The notes below the pieces were generated by a model. It made no database searches, was not told where the DNA came from, and worked only from the letters and a program-made list of their open reading frames with translations. A stretch of DNA of 64,000 nt from Perkinsus olseni. Lineage: Eukaryota; Perkinsozoa; Perkinsida; Perkinsidae. Positions within the stretch are counted from its first letter, which is position 1. The number at the start of each line of letters is the position of its first letter. Both the position numbers and the translations under genes were made by a program. The DNA is taken from assembly GCA_013115135.1 (NCBI GenBank), contig JABANP010000009.1:186001-250000 (forward strand). The letters are read 5' to 3'. Positions 12,101 to 22,238 of the stretch are shown here, in pieces.

Positions 12101-12280
12101 CTTGGTGACAGAGTGATGATCTCTCGACCGGGAAGGCGGCAAGACTGAGGGAACGACGTTGAAGTGCTCATGCCGTGTCCTCTTGTGAGGGAGAAGGCGT
12201 ATGTCGCCGTCGAGCGGGGGTTGGTGCGATCGGGGTGTCGAATGACCGTCGAAAGTTTCACTGGAGCTCACTGAGGCCAT
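6180..12280 (-). CDS. Giant PLU-1-repeat protein with PHD finger (chromatin-type)
   Basis: Starts with Met at 12280 (MASVSSSETFDGH) and runs left through many exons. Large open blocks are at 12280-11455, 11435-10290, 10240-9860, 9560-9335, 9281-8976, 9033-8635, 8710-8291, 8007-7575, 7521-7440 and 6993-6540. These blocks show repeated helical patterns of the PLU-1 domain of KDM5/JARID1 proteins, for example LRDWTLKARRLLGEG, SEWASRAQTKLHGRRSQLPL and GRAWQEQAQRYLRA. A PHD finger follows in the last part (6476-6325): CEICNIPTT, CDVCDKWYHQKC, CPICRG, with C4HC3 spacing. Introns are visible, for example at 11645-11595 and 11435-11370. No JmjN, ARID, JmjC or C5HC2 module lies in this gene, unlike KDM5. 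Probably nuclear and histone-tail reading. The last exon after 6325 is uncertain and could end near 6124 instead. Confidence 0.7.
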
Positions 12281-12689
12281 AAGGGAAAGTAGGAACCCCG
12301 TCCTGAAGGCGGGCCCAACTGATTAGACATCAACCCCCCTCTATGATGCCATGCTCTCAAGGTGGTCCGTTGGCTGACCCATAGCTCTCCTCGAGGGCTC
12401 ATGAACGGTGATTCGATTCTTCGTAGGGTTACACGCTCCGAAGGGGAAGGGCAGCGAGGATGAAAAAAGCGCTCGCCCGGGTGGAGGTAATGCACGCTTA
12501 CGATTCTACGTAGTACACCATTCGTGATTGTAGAAAGGCTACAGCTCGTGAAGGTTGTGCGGGTGTGGTTTGTCAGCAGGACCCCCAAGCGCAACAGCCC
12601 GGCACTACGCTGCTTGAGCGTACTATGATAAGGTGTTAACAGATTATTATGATACAGCCTGGGCTCACTTGTTCACACTGGAGGCGCTC

Positions 12690-12950
12690 ACTGGCCGGCT
12701 TTGGAGTCGTTAGAGGCTCTGGAAGGTTCATCTTCGACACGCTGGTTCTTCGACGGGGGTCCTCCCTGAAGAAGTTGCACTCGGCAGTCAAACAGAGGGC
12801 CAACCCTCATCGGTGAGTTCAGCTGGACGGCGCGAAATCCCCACCTTAGCGCTCCGGCCGCCGCATCTATGATGACGCCGATGCTGTCCGCACTCCTTCC
12901 TTTTACTCATACCGTTGTTACTCTCTCCGCTATTCCCGCCCTCGTCCGAC
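12690..12950 (-). CDS. Unassigned coding-like exon
   Basis: The minus frame reads [20 protein letters not shown], then a Pro/Ser/Glu-rich tail ending in KAGQ-stop near 12709. Another frame upstream (12960-12900) is Ser/Asp/Lys-rich ([20 protein letters not shown]). Both suggest real exons of a small minus-strand gene just upstream of the PLU-1 gene. No family recognised and no firm start. Confidence 0.3.
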
Positions 12951-13307
12951 GAGGATGAGGGATGATGACGAGGAAGAAGAAGAGGACTCGCCGAATGACC
13001 GAGGTTTCCGATAAATACAACACTTCTTCGTCTTGCGCCGATTCAAATGCTCATTGTCCACCGTACCTAGCGCAAGATCCGAGATCAAATAGACACTTAA
13101 GAGCTACGACAAGTTTCCAGGAACGTATTTTGAGCGATTTTCCAATGCTAGCAGAAACGACCACTGTGGCCCGAATTACGCGCCAACGAGGCCCACTTGA
13201 ACAGACGTGTGGAAGGGCACAGTGAAAGAGATGACGCAGCGTGATCACTCAACACGCCCGACTTAGCCGTACCAGCGTTGGGCTATAAACTCACACGCCC
13301 AGGTCAC

Positions 13308-13470
13308 CTTCAGCCCAGTGGACATTGTTATGAGGTTCATCCTCAGCGCCCCGGATCGACAAGGTGACTGTAGTAGAATTAGTGGTCTCAGTAGTCGTAG
13401 CCGTCCCCGAAGATGAGGACGCCCCTACGCCGTTATAAGCCATGATATGAAAGCAACTGACGGGAGTCAC
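13308..13470 (-). CDS. Unassigned Ser/Thr-rich C-terminal exon
   Basis: The minus frame contains GVGASSSSGTATTTETTNST then TLSIRGAEDEPHNN and ends WAEGDLGV-stop. Composition is that of a mucin-like or extracellular stalk. Its upstream exons were not resolved; an opposite-strand exon-like frame lies at about 13,840-13,998. Function unknown. Confidence 0.3.
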
Positions 13471-14177
13471 GTACGTCCACCGAGCGCACTGCGGAACACA
13501 ACAACACGGTAGTGGTCGTCAGAATGTAACCAATGCTCGCGAGCGCGACGCAGTATGTCTGATTTACGACGCTTATAATGATTACTAAGGATACTACAGA
13601 AGTACAGCAGACTAGAGTAGCGAACAGAAGAGCCCATCACAGTCCCTGCTTGGGCGACTCTACAATAAAACTGACAGGGGCAGTAGGGCAATAGGAGGAC
13701 AAAGTATTAACAAGTGGCCAGAACGTTGGTACAGGGGTTACGGATGTAGCATAGCCAGAGTAACAATTACACCGAAAACTTTAGATGAGGACCTTTAGGA
13801 TGACTAGCACGTACAGTGAGCTCTACGACGACTGGGGGCAACGGACACGGACCTACTGAACTATCTCGCCATGAACAAGAAACACAACACCGTCACAGCG
13901 GAGCTCACCAATACCAACAGAATTCAACAAGGAATAGAATCAAGTACGTCATCTACAAGCGGATATGTCGTAGAGATGAAAGAAAACGAGACCAGGTAGA
14001 CACGAGGGCCGTGGCAGTAACTAGCTAGGACGTGCGAAAGCGGTGACAATGTCAGTGCTGTTGTGAGCAGCACGCAAAGACAACAGCAGAGTTCAATATA
14101 ACGGAGACTAAGCTAACTTTCACTGGATGCCCCAGTTATCATACAGTACTCACAAAGGTGCTAGATGCACAGTGAGC

Positions 14178-14471
14178 TCACACGGCAGTGACAATACTCT
14201 CAGCAGGACGCGGCTTGACGTCATCGTCCTCGTCTTCTTTACCGTAGTACTCGGAGATCTTGATGTCACGCTCGACCACAATCCACCGACGAGCAACCAA
14301 GCCTAGCACAGCAATCAGGCCGCCGACGATGATGAGGCTGCCAACAACGATGCCACTGAGGTGGTAGATGAAGGCACATACCAACGCAACCACACCGAGC
14401 GTAACAATGACGATCAACCAGAGGACGAGGAGTGTAACTGCCTTGGCGAAGGAGATGTGAAGTCGGTCCAT
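14178..14471 (-). CDS. Small two-helix membrane protein (97 aa)
   Basis: Starts at MDRLHISFAKAV. Two hydrophobic helices follow (AVTLLVLWLIVIVTLGVVAL and GIVVGSLIIVGGLIAVLGLV) with a short loop between. The tail is Glu/Asp-rich (KEDEDDDVKPRPAES). Met at 14471 is preferred over the in-frame GTG/ATG region further upstream because that region is Ser/Arg-rich and unlike the core. It belongs with the similar small proteins at 14647-14838 and 15046-15351 on the same strand. No known family identified. Confidence 0.55.
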   Translation of the reverse strand: MDRLHISFAKAVTLLVLWLIVIVTLGVVALVCAFIYHLSGIVVGSLIIVGGLIAVLGLVARRWIVVERDIKISEYYGKEDEDDDVKPRPAESIVTAV

Positions 14472-14646
14472 GGCCGTAGAGTGTTGATAAAAGTACGTAT
14501 TAAACAACCTAGAAATAAGGACAAGCCGAATACTAATGGAACAAGACGCCCATCGACCGAGAGAAGCGGCGTTGTTAGGTTGATCCAATAACAACTCCGC
14601 TGATATGCGAGAAGTTATCACGGAAATGACCTACAGACAGACACCA

Positions 14647-14838
14647 TCAGTTCTCGACAATGCGTGCAAATGCAAGGACGAAGCCCCAATACACAATAAT
14701 GCCCATTATAAGGTACACAATAATGGCAATAATAATGCCCCGAGACAGTACAGGAGAGAAGATGCCTCGAGCTAGAAGGAGCGAGAACCCTCGCACTCCA
14801 AACGAAGTCAGACAGCGCTGACGAAACGGAACGCGCAC
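14647..14838 (-). CDS. Small membrane protein, possibly partial
   Basis: The frame ends with a strong hydrophobic helix (GIIIAIIVYLIMGIIVYWGF) followed by LAFARIVEN-stop. The start is unclear; the first 40 residues may belong to an intron or UTR. Position, strand and helix arrangement suggest a diverged paralogue of its neighbours. Confidence 0.35.
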   Translation of the reverse strand: MRVPFRQRCLTSFGVRGFSLLLARGIFSPVLSRGIIIAIIVYLIMGIIVYWGFVLAFARIVEN

Positions 14839-15045
14839 GTTCGTCGAGGACCGAACATACTCCTACCATAACTCGCACAAAAACATCTACAGCATCTTGC
14901 CCGTGCCGCCAAGCCCAAACGCTGAACGCCCTTTTTATCACAAGAAAACAAACGGTCGATGATACACTATGTTGAGAGTGAACGACACATGATGCCGTTA
15001 TAATACATCAGTGAGATTCAAAAAATACAAGTCACTCTGGATGAC

Positions 15046-15351
15046 TCATCCAACGCTGTCGCCTACATTGCTGTTGGTCAGATCGCGTTGAGCGCTGAAA
15101 GGGCTATCCTTCACCACCACGCTTTGAAGTCGCCGACACTGCGGTTCTCGCATAGAGAAGACGAACTTGAATGCAACCCCAAGGGCCAGCCACGCGACCC
15201 CCACGGAAATGAGAACGATGACCCAGACAGGCGCTGCTTCTTTTATATACACCGCTATGAGTGAGCATATGATACCTACTAGTACCACACCATAGCACAA
15301 TCCAAGGACGACGAATGTGCAGGGGGACAGCTGCACACAAGGCGGGGACAT
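15046..15351 (-). CDS. Small two-helix membrane protein (101 aa)
   Basis: MSPPCVQLSPCTFVVLG leads into helix 1 (VVLGLCYGVVLVGIICSLIA), a short polar loop, helix 2 (VIVLISVGVAWLALGVAFKF) and a polar tail with RREPQ-like residues. Length, two-helix layout and position match the protein at 14178-14471. That suggests tandem duplication followed by divergence. Unknown function. Confidence 0.5.
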   Translation of the reverse strand: MSPPCVQLSPCTFVVLGLCYGVVLVGIICSLIAVYIKEAAPVWVIVLISVGVAWLALGVAFKFVFSMREPQCRRLQSVVVKDSPFSAQRDLTNSNVGDSVG

Positions 15352-15385
15352 GCTACGCGGGAGAAGAAAACAACAACTAGGAACT

Positions 15386-16967
15386 TCAGGTGAGTACCAC
15401 TCCTTCCCCTAAACACCGGCCGAGTCGAGTGTATAATTCAGAAGGCTTAGTAGAGGAACTTCGAGGTGAACAAGATCCGCCTGCAGAGGCCAAATCTTCG
15501 ATTTTGCCGACCACCGCTTTCTTCAACACCGATCGGTACTTCGATAGAATGTCCTGCAGCACCGATGTGGCCTGAAGAAGGAGGGAACACTGCTTCGTTT
15601 CACAGGCCACCCGAGCACATCATTCCGAGGTCGCCGATTATTTGCACCACAAAGACGGATATGCACGAAGGGTCATTCCACTATTCATGACGCGAGCGAA
15701 ACTCCACTCACCTGGGCCAAGGAATATTCCACCCAACCATCTTCAAAATCTTGCTCATCTTGCAATTTTTCAACGCCCATCAATATACAATCAGCCAACA
15801 TAGCCATATCCATACTGTCATTTCCCTTCAATATAAGCTGTACATGCTCATCATACCACTGAGTGTCCAGCTCCCGCTTCACTCCAAAACCGTCAAGATT
15901 CCTCAGAACCTCCGCAACGTCAGTCTCGAAGGCGGCATAGATCCTCCGAACATTCGGTCCACAGAACCAGTTGTGGTTCACCGATATAGTATCCTCGTCC
16001 AGATTCACAACACTGTGGGCCCATCCACTCGGTACGAAGACTACCTCCCCAGGACCCTGCTCGAACTCAATACGCAACTGCTTCTCATTCTCGCGCGCCC
16101 CGAAATACCACAACTTTCTACCAGTGATATTGTAGGTCCAGCTATGGCTCATCATAACGTCAAAATGGTTGGGCGTGGTGCTCCCCTTGGACCCCCAGTA
16201 CATGAATCGATAATCCTTGCCGCCCTTGGGCTGGATGGAGTGCCAGTAGGGATTAAGCCAATCATCAGCGAACTGCTCAGGACACTTGTACGGAGGTTCG
16301 ATTCCCAGGCCCTCGCATTCGGACTGAAAATTCCAATCCTTCAGATACCACTCATGATGACGGAGAATCTCATACCAATGCTTCAAAGTATCTACGAAAT
16401 CAGGCGCAGGTTCGAATCCCACAGACAACCATATATGACTTCGCCTTGCTTCAACCGCCACAGTATGCCACCTCCTACTACACTACTAGCAGTACTACAC
16501 ATGTACTACAGTATTTCTGCTCATGCATACGCTTGGCATTCGCAATACAACACGCTTTATTCACTAGGTAAACTCTCCACCGGGGGCACTCTCCCTAGGC
16601 ACGGTGGCATTGCGCCTCGAAGAGGGCCTCAGCTCAGTGACTCACCCCACATTCTCTCAAGCCTTTCATAATCGTGTATACAACGCAAGCCTTCATTCCC
16701 TAGTACCTTCCTTGCATTCCTGCTCATCCAGCACCTTCCGCGAGATAGGGAACCTTTCCTGTCACCGAAGTGAGCCATCATCCACCCAACAGGGTCCTCA
16801 GCAAACTCCTCCGACAACCCCACAACCTCGTTGGAGACTGCAAAACAGCCTGGTCGGTTTGGTATCAAATACTCCGTGCGGAATACCGTTGGACTGGGCA
16901 GCTCCGGGCTAGGCTTGGGGAAGAACTCCGACTCTATTGCCCTCAACGATTCTTCCGTATCAGCCAT
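15386..16967 (-). CDS. JmjC-domain 2-oxoglutarate/Fe(II) oxygenase, JMJD4-like
   Basis: Three exons: 16967-16646, 16391-15712 and 15571-15386. Phases fit exactly and give 395 residues. The N-terminal exon has FRTEYLIPNRPGCF, the usual JMJD4/JMJD6-type opening. Exon 2 has YLKDWNF, then STTPNHFDVMMSHSW with the iron-binding HxD, and VPSGWAHSVVNL with the distal His. It then has ISVNHNWF, which is characteristic of the JMJD4 branch. JMJD4 of animals hydroxylates a lysine of translation termination factor eRF1; the same role here is an inference. An upstream Met at 17006 would add a hydrophobic leader, so the start could be either. Confidence 0.85.
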
Positions 16968-17069
16968 AGCAGATAGGAAAAGACTGAAAAGCCACAGACC
17001 GTCCATCCGCCGGCATTAGGATAACCCACTTAACCACTCTAGGCAAGAAACACTCATAAAGTCAATAAT

Positions 17070-17305
17070 TCACTCCAACGGTGGAGTCTGTCGTCGTCTG
17101 CGCCATTCGGGCACAGGTCCGGCGCCCTGCACCCACTTGAGCGTAGCAACCAGATCCGATGGATGCTGCATGCCTGTACATGCTTTGAGTTACCTGGCCG
17201 AGCATGGGTCTGCAAGAGATTTTCAAATACTCCGTACGCGCGGAGTGAGGAGAACCCGCACTGGATCATCAGCATGAAACTTCTGTACTCTCGCGAGTGA
17301 CGCAT
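17070..17305 (-). CDS. Small unknown protein, possibly with a 20-base intron
   Basis: Starts near MRHSREYRSFMLMIQCGFSS and runs into AYGVFENLLQTHARPG. After a candidate intron 17193-17174 (gtaac...tacag) the frame continues LVATLKWVQGAGPVPEWRRR and stops at 17072-17070. The joined frame reads as one coherent small protein; without the intron a different and less protein-like tail results. No family recognised. The frame stays open upstream of 17305 without a clear Met. Confidence 0.4.
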
Positions 17306-17487
17306 CCTAACCGAACTACCCCACCGAACTTTTACGATGAGTACGACCAAGCACGCTCGGTGGTATCGGCGATAATATGCAAACTATCGTGCCAATGATG
17401 CAGAACCCTCCGTCAGCACAAAAGCCTTATAGGAGCCCTTCGCGGTTCCCGTGCAGCCATCGTAATTCAGAGCTAGTTCCACTCAAA

Positions 17488-17770
17488 CTATAACGGAACC
17501 GTCCCCTCTAAGTGTAGTACCTTCCATCCCAGCCCGATGCCTCCGCTGACAACGATGAAGGGCAGAACGAAAAGCTTAACCGTCTCGCGAGGGGTAAGGA
17601 CTGCAGATGCCAACGGTATGAAGCGCTGAGGCTTGTGAAAATCGGACCTGACAAGCCACTATCTCCCTGGGACGTCGCCTGTCAACCAACAGCCGTCCAC
17701 TTACGCTTGGGAGGGAGCCTCCTGCCGAGCGAACACCGCGGGATTCATCCGTGCAAACTCCTTCGCTTTC
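17488..17770 (-). CDS. Small single-helix membrane protein, 5' end unresolved
   Basis: Exon starting 17770 reads KAKEFARMNPAVFARQEAPS up to a GTAAGT donor near 17707. The next exon after a TTGTCAG acceptor near 17648 reads SDFHKPQRFIPLASAVLTPR. It then reads ETVKLFVLPFIVVSGGIG, GWKVLHLEGTVPL and a stop at 17490-17488. One transmembrane helix. It resembles small mitochondrial inner-membrane subunits in layout, but no family was identified. An additional first exon must lie to the right. Confidence 0.45.
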
Positions 17771-17955
17771 CTAACAGAGTCAGAAACGCTGCAACAAGCA
17801 TCGCCATTCTCCTCCAGCTCATGTCAGCCGTAAATTACAGTGCAAAAACTATAATTTTCCACCCAAAATTTAATGACAGGTACGATGGCCAAGTAGAAGC
17901 AGCAGTGCTGTTTGCTTACTAGCAGGACCCTCAGTGATCACTTCCGCCAATTGTC

Positions 17956-18159
17956 TCACCTTCTGAAGGTAAAGGCACCAATAGCCGTAGCAGCCAATAA
18001 GGTCAGCCCCGCTCCCCCGATGGCGTAGAAGGTGTTCTCTCCACTGAGCCCTTCCTTCACCACATGATGCAGTTTACGGTCGACCTTGTAGACAGCGGTA
18101 TTGATGCGCTCCTCCCAGGTGAGGGACTCGGATGGGAGGGGGCTAGCTGGTGATGTCAT
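17956..18159 (-). CDS. Small tail-anchored membrane protein (67 aa)
   Basis: Begins MTSPASPLPSESLTWEERIN, has a charged segment VDRKLHHVVKEGLSG, and ends with a Gly/Ala-rich helix (AIGGAGLTLLAATAIGAF) and TFRR. A single C-terminal helix with a basic end is typical of tail-anchored or mitochondrial membrane proteins. The gene is divergent from the histidine phosphatase, with about 320 bases between starts. Function unknown. Confidence 0.5.
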   Translation of the reverse strand: MTSPASPLPSESLTWEERINTAVYKVDRKLHHVVKEGLSGENTFYAIGGAGLTLLAATAIGAFTFRR

Positions 18160-18481
18160 TGGGCATGGGGTTGGATCATGTGGAAATGGTTGTATGTCCG
18201 GATGCGCTGCAAAAAATGCAGGGTGCCGGGATCGAACCGGGAACCTTCCTCTGTGGCTCGGATCGATATCCGTCTCTTCGTAAAAGCCGGAAGCTGCTAG
18301 TGTGGATAGACTAAGGCTTAAGACTATTAACCTTTCGGTAGCTCGATCCCCACGCCCATCATCTTTGCTGGACCATCCTGGCCGAAGGCATTCGGTCTCA
18401 TTCATGCGCACGGCGCACTTTCGTACCGTAACAGCGGTCATCACTCACAATTCATGGAGACTCACTCAGACAGTGTTTTCA

Positions 18482-19532
18482 ATGCCCGAAGCAACGTCAC
18501 CAGCACCATCGATATTCCTCATCCGCCACGGCCAATCAGAAGCCAATGTAGCCAACTTGATCGTCAGCAACCCCGAAGTGGGCTGCAGCTCCTATGGCCT
18601 TACTGAAGCTGGCCGGGAGCAAGTGAGGGCCTCCGCTAGAGGCTTCCTCCGCGAGTACGGGGACGCTACTTCGAACGTAGGGGCCTCCGATCGACCACCG
18701 TCGTGAATTTTCTGTTTTTTCAGATGGAAATTGTGTCATCGGATTTCCTACGGACCAGGCAAACGGCGGAGTTGTTTGCTTCAGAAGTGGGGTTCCCTGT
18801 GGATCGGATCCAGTTCGACACTCGGCTGCGAGAAAGATACTTTGGGTCGATCGACATGACCTCTGACGGGTCCTATGCGAAAGTGTGGGAGAGGGATGCT
18901 CAGAACGAGAGCCTCGAGGACTATGGGGCGGAATCAGCCGACAGCGTGGCGGCTAGGGGCGTGGCTGTGGTGAAGGACCATGTCAAGGTATTACACGGGA
19001 ACGAGATCACTTGGTCGTAGTTCCTTGGCTTGCTACACGGAACTTAACGTGGTTGTTATTTTCGTCGTGGGTTCGGAGGACGGGACGCTGAGTTCTGTGA
19101 GAGCAGCCTCTCGGTGCTAGGGTTGCACGCCGTACCGGTTTCGCTAGCGGTCATCCCTCGCTCGATCGTTAACTCTTTGACAGTGTCTCGGAAGAATCTG
19201 ATTTGTTGATCGGCGCCCTTCAGTGAGACTCGTCACTGGTTTCCCATTCAGCACTCTCTTCGCTCTGTTGGCTTTCTACACTTGGCGCGCCAGTTCCTAG
19301 ATGGCTGCAGCGTGTGCGTCTCCATCACTTCTGACGAAACGTTGTTTTGCATCCTTATTTCGTGTCTCAGAGTGGTTGCAAGGCCCTTGTACTGGTCACG
19401 CACGGAGATGTGCTGCAGATCCTCCAGACAGCTTTGATGGGACTACCTCCAAATCAGCACAGGACTGCGGTAGATAACATCAATCAAGGGGAGCTCAGGC
19501 GTGTCCAGCCTAAGATACCCCTCACCGAGTGA
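18482..19532 (+). CDS. Histidine phosphatase (phosphoglycerate-mutase superfamily)
   Basis: Three exons: 18482-18676, 18724-18987 and 19371-19532. All junctions are in phase and give 206 residues. The phosphate-accepting RHG motif is seen as IFLIRHGQSEANVAN near residue 11. SSDFLRTRQTAELF follows, and the second catalytic His is in LVTHGDVLQILQTALMG in exon 3. This arrangement is that of small cytosolic members of the PGAM-like/broad-specificity phosphatase family; the substrate cannot be told. The second intron (383 bases) is long for this window. Confidence 0.8.
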
Positions 19533-19906
19533 ATGTTTAGTTTCTCACCTTCACCTCTGTGCTGAGTCCGTAACGCAGTTCGAACGGCCGAGGATCTGTC
19601 GTCAGCCCCCTTCAAAATCCCGTTCACCATGCCTGAGCTGCGATTATTCCACCTTCCCACGGGCCCGGCCAAATCTGTATCGACTCCGACCGTGGATAGA
19701 TACGTCCCATACGGTAATAATTGGTCGTTGAATGAGAAACCACCTACGCGTTCTTATTATTCAATTCGCCGTGGCCTGCTTCAGTTTGGGTCCCCAACCC
19801 TCCGGCTACCCTTAGTGCTTGGTTCACGGCTCAGTCCGACGGAGCGGAGCGTAGCTCAATCTCGCCTTTCGTAAGGAGCTCCCCAGCCCCGCATACGTGA
19901 AGTACT

Positions 19907-20244
19907 ATGCAGGTCCTTCGGCCTTTTAGTAGATGCCTAACAGACTCGCACAGGAGGCGGGAGCTGCCCAACCCGGACTACTACGAAGATCCATCACTAG
20001 TTCTGGGAGAGGAGGGCTTCCTTCCCATGGGTGAGCAGACCCGGCTGGCGTTTATCGTTGGGTATGCGGTGGTGGTGTGGTAGATACTCTAAAGGAGTGG
20101 TTCAAGCGACACGGTCGGCCGAGCCACGGCCATTTGCGATTCGTACAGAGGGATTCCAATAAGGCAGCTAGGGAGCGGCAACTTCACATGGTAGAGGAGG
20201 CTCTCCGTGGGTTGGATTCCGTCAAACGCGAGTGTCTTAAATAA
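19907..20244 (+). CDS. Small unknown two-exon protein (94 aa)
   Basis: Exon 1 (19907-20030) reads MQVLRPFSRCLTDSHRRREL, then PNPDYYEDPSLVLGEEGFLP. The GTGAGC donor at 20031 joins an acceptor ending 20083. Exon 2 (20084-20244) reads DTLKEWFKRHGRPSHGHLRF, then NKAARERQLHMVEEALRGLD and ends KRECLK-stop. Phases fit (124+161 = 95 codons). Basic, no transmembrane helix. It could be a small mitochondrial or ribosome-associated protein, but no family was recognised. Confidence 0.55.
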
Positions 20245-20942
20245 TCGGGCGGACTTTTCCCGTGCGAAGGACTCCATTTAGTGTTACAAGATGGGATCGT
20301 CCGAAAGTTACTCCCCATCCTCAGCGGAATTAATGGCTGGTCATGCCGCTACTTCAAACGCCTTCCTTGCGAAGGCACAGCGCGTATTATGTTCTGAGTG
20401 CGCCACCGCTTCGGTCTCGGGCGAGGGATCGTAATCTTATTGGTGGCAACTGCTCGGCCGCTTACATAGCAACAGGCGTTGCTAGCTCTGCACTGAGAAT
20501 CTCATAGTTATACCGTTCAAGACGTTGCCGTCTTTCAGATGCAAACTCAGTCGACTCTCATTGACCGACGAATCAAAAGGTCGTGGCTTTTGGTGAGTTC
20601 TAGCGAAGCCCACTATCACGCACTTAAGAAGGCCAAATGATCATGACTTACCACTACACTAACTATCCCTCCCGGTGTTCTACAAACTTAGTGTTGAGTT
20701 TGTCGTACCAGCCTTGAGACCAGTAGAGACAGTGACCGCTATCAACTCCGTGTCGTAGGTTCGATTTTTCACGATGTTGTCTTCGTTTGTCCCAAGTCGG
20801 ACAAGACTCAGCTGGGTCCTTCGGCGGCCCTCAGTATCTGCTGTGATGTTCTTGGCCACCCTCATCACCGCTGACTGGGCCTTGTTTATTTTTACAGAGG
20901 TGCTCCCATAGGAACTTCTCGTCACTCGCCTCCAACGCCCCT
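20245..20942. other. Mostly non-coding stretch before the SWEET gene
   Basis: Nothing recognisable at 20245-20680. A minus frame at 20925-20680 (81 residues, Thr/Lys/Asn-rich, KINKAQSAVMRVAKNITADT) has some protein-like character. It would leave only about 17 bases to the SWEET start codon on the other strand, so it is left uncalled. Confidence 0.35.
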
Positions 20943-22238
20943 ATGCAGGTTCTGCTGGTATTCCACGCCCGGGCGAGGTTGCTAGCCGTTCTGTCTGTCC
21001 TCTGCCCCCTTATCTCCTTTGTCGGGTAATACTACCAGCATCACCGCAGCGTTGATGCTATCAGAAAAAACTGCAGAATGCACTATCAGTCTGAGTGTCC
21101 ACATTAATTGTCTCGTCCGTATTGATCGGTTTTCCGCGAGAGTATCCAGACTCTGGATTCCAGAGCCGTATAATTAGATATGATTGTTTAACAGGGGGGC
21201 ATAACAGTATGCGATATGTTCCGGAGGCGTAGTACCAAATTTTCCGGAAAAATGGGTGAATATTGGGACGTCTCGTCGCTGTCAGGTACATCACCCCTAT
21301 CAGTAGCGTAGTCCAAGCGTTCAAGGCTCGAGACGCATCCAACTTGCCTATGCCCTTCCTGCTCAGCCAGGTAGCTGGTTTCGTGATGGTAGCTGCAAGG
21401 GTAGGGTCCTCCGTCTCAGGCCTTCCTCTGCCTAATATCTATCTCCTATGGCGTGTCGGTGAATTCCCCTCCGATATGGGCTACCAATCTTTTCGGTCTA
21501 ACGACCCAAGCGTTGTGGATGGCCGCGGCCCGATGGATATCCGGCGCGGCGGCATCGACTGACGGTGATGCTGAAGAGGCCGGCGAGAAGTAAGTTTATC
21601 TCTTGCTTTGAGCAGTAGAATGTTCATACGATGGTCAGGTCGGGTCGCAGCGCTGACAGGCGGTCGTCTATGAAATCCCTCCCCGACTTGGATGGGGCAA
21701 CAGTGTCCTCCCCAGTGCCACCCCCGCTGTACTCGGCCCTCCTAGCCACCTGTCTTGCATGCCTGACTTTGACCATATTATCTATCATACCGACCAGGGT
21801 CGTTGGTACGCTCGATGGTACCGAGTCCGTCTCGTCAATCGACGGTCCCTTCAGGCTTCGCCATGTGCCTGCAGGGTATCATCCTCAGTGCCTCTCCACT
21901 AGCCCGTCTGGGTGCTGTTCTGGACAGCCGTAACGCCGACAGCATCCCCTTGCCCATCTCCCTCAACATGGTCCTAGGTAGCGTACCGTTCCATTCGTAA
22001 CTCGTGTCGGGTCATCTTGCAATCGTCCAGGTAACATGCTGTGGAGTATGTTTGGCTTCTATGTCAACGACCACGTCATCTTCCTTCCGAGCGTCGTGGG
22101 CTACGTAAGTCCGCAGTGGCACCGGCCTCCCTCTGTTGCCATAGCAACGGCTCCCTTCAGACACTGGGCGTGACACAGATAGTGGTGATTATGTGGTGCT
22201 GGGGTTACCTTCCATACGACCTCTCCTTCCTTAAGTAG
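20943..22238 (+). CDS. SWEET-type (MtN3/saliva) sugar transporter
   Basis: Exons read as 20943-21025, 21286-21388, 21420-about 21589, about 21630-21805, 21855-about 21974, and two short ones to the stop at 22238. Repeat 1: RLLAVLSVLCPLISFVGYIT then KARDASNLPMPFLLSQVAGF and YGVSVNSPPIWATNLFGLTT. Repeat 2: GIILSASPLARLGAVLDSRN then SIPLPISLNMVLGNMLWSM and DHVIFLPSVVGY. The paired blocks SPL...N...S..P and YG/FG...N/P..G are the two MtN3 repeats, giving seven helices. Facilitated sugar uptake or release across a membrane is the family role. The intron at 21389-21419 is only 31 bases. Exon borders between 21589 and 21630 are uncertain. Confidence 0.8.

Noticed and set aside
16405..16425. B-box-like GGTTCGAATCC in the JMJD4 intron
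   Set aside because: No A box, acceptor or anticodon arm upstream; the T-stem fails after two pairs.
15751..16671. Plus-strand open frame of 306 codons
   Set aside because: It is the antisense of the JMJD4-like gene, whose motifs and splice phases are clear.
18210..18300. Minus-strand tRNA ending near 18213, suggested by the B box GGTTCGATCCC
   Set aside because: Only the T-arm is good. The acceptor halves match at five of seven positions and no proper D-arm or anticodon arm can be drawn. At most a tRNA-derived relict.
20680..20925. 81-codon minus frame next to the SWEET start
   Set aside because: Would share almost no space with the SWEET promoter, has no domain and no splice support.
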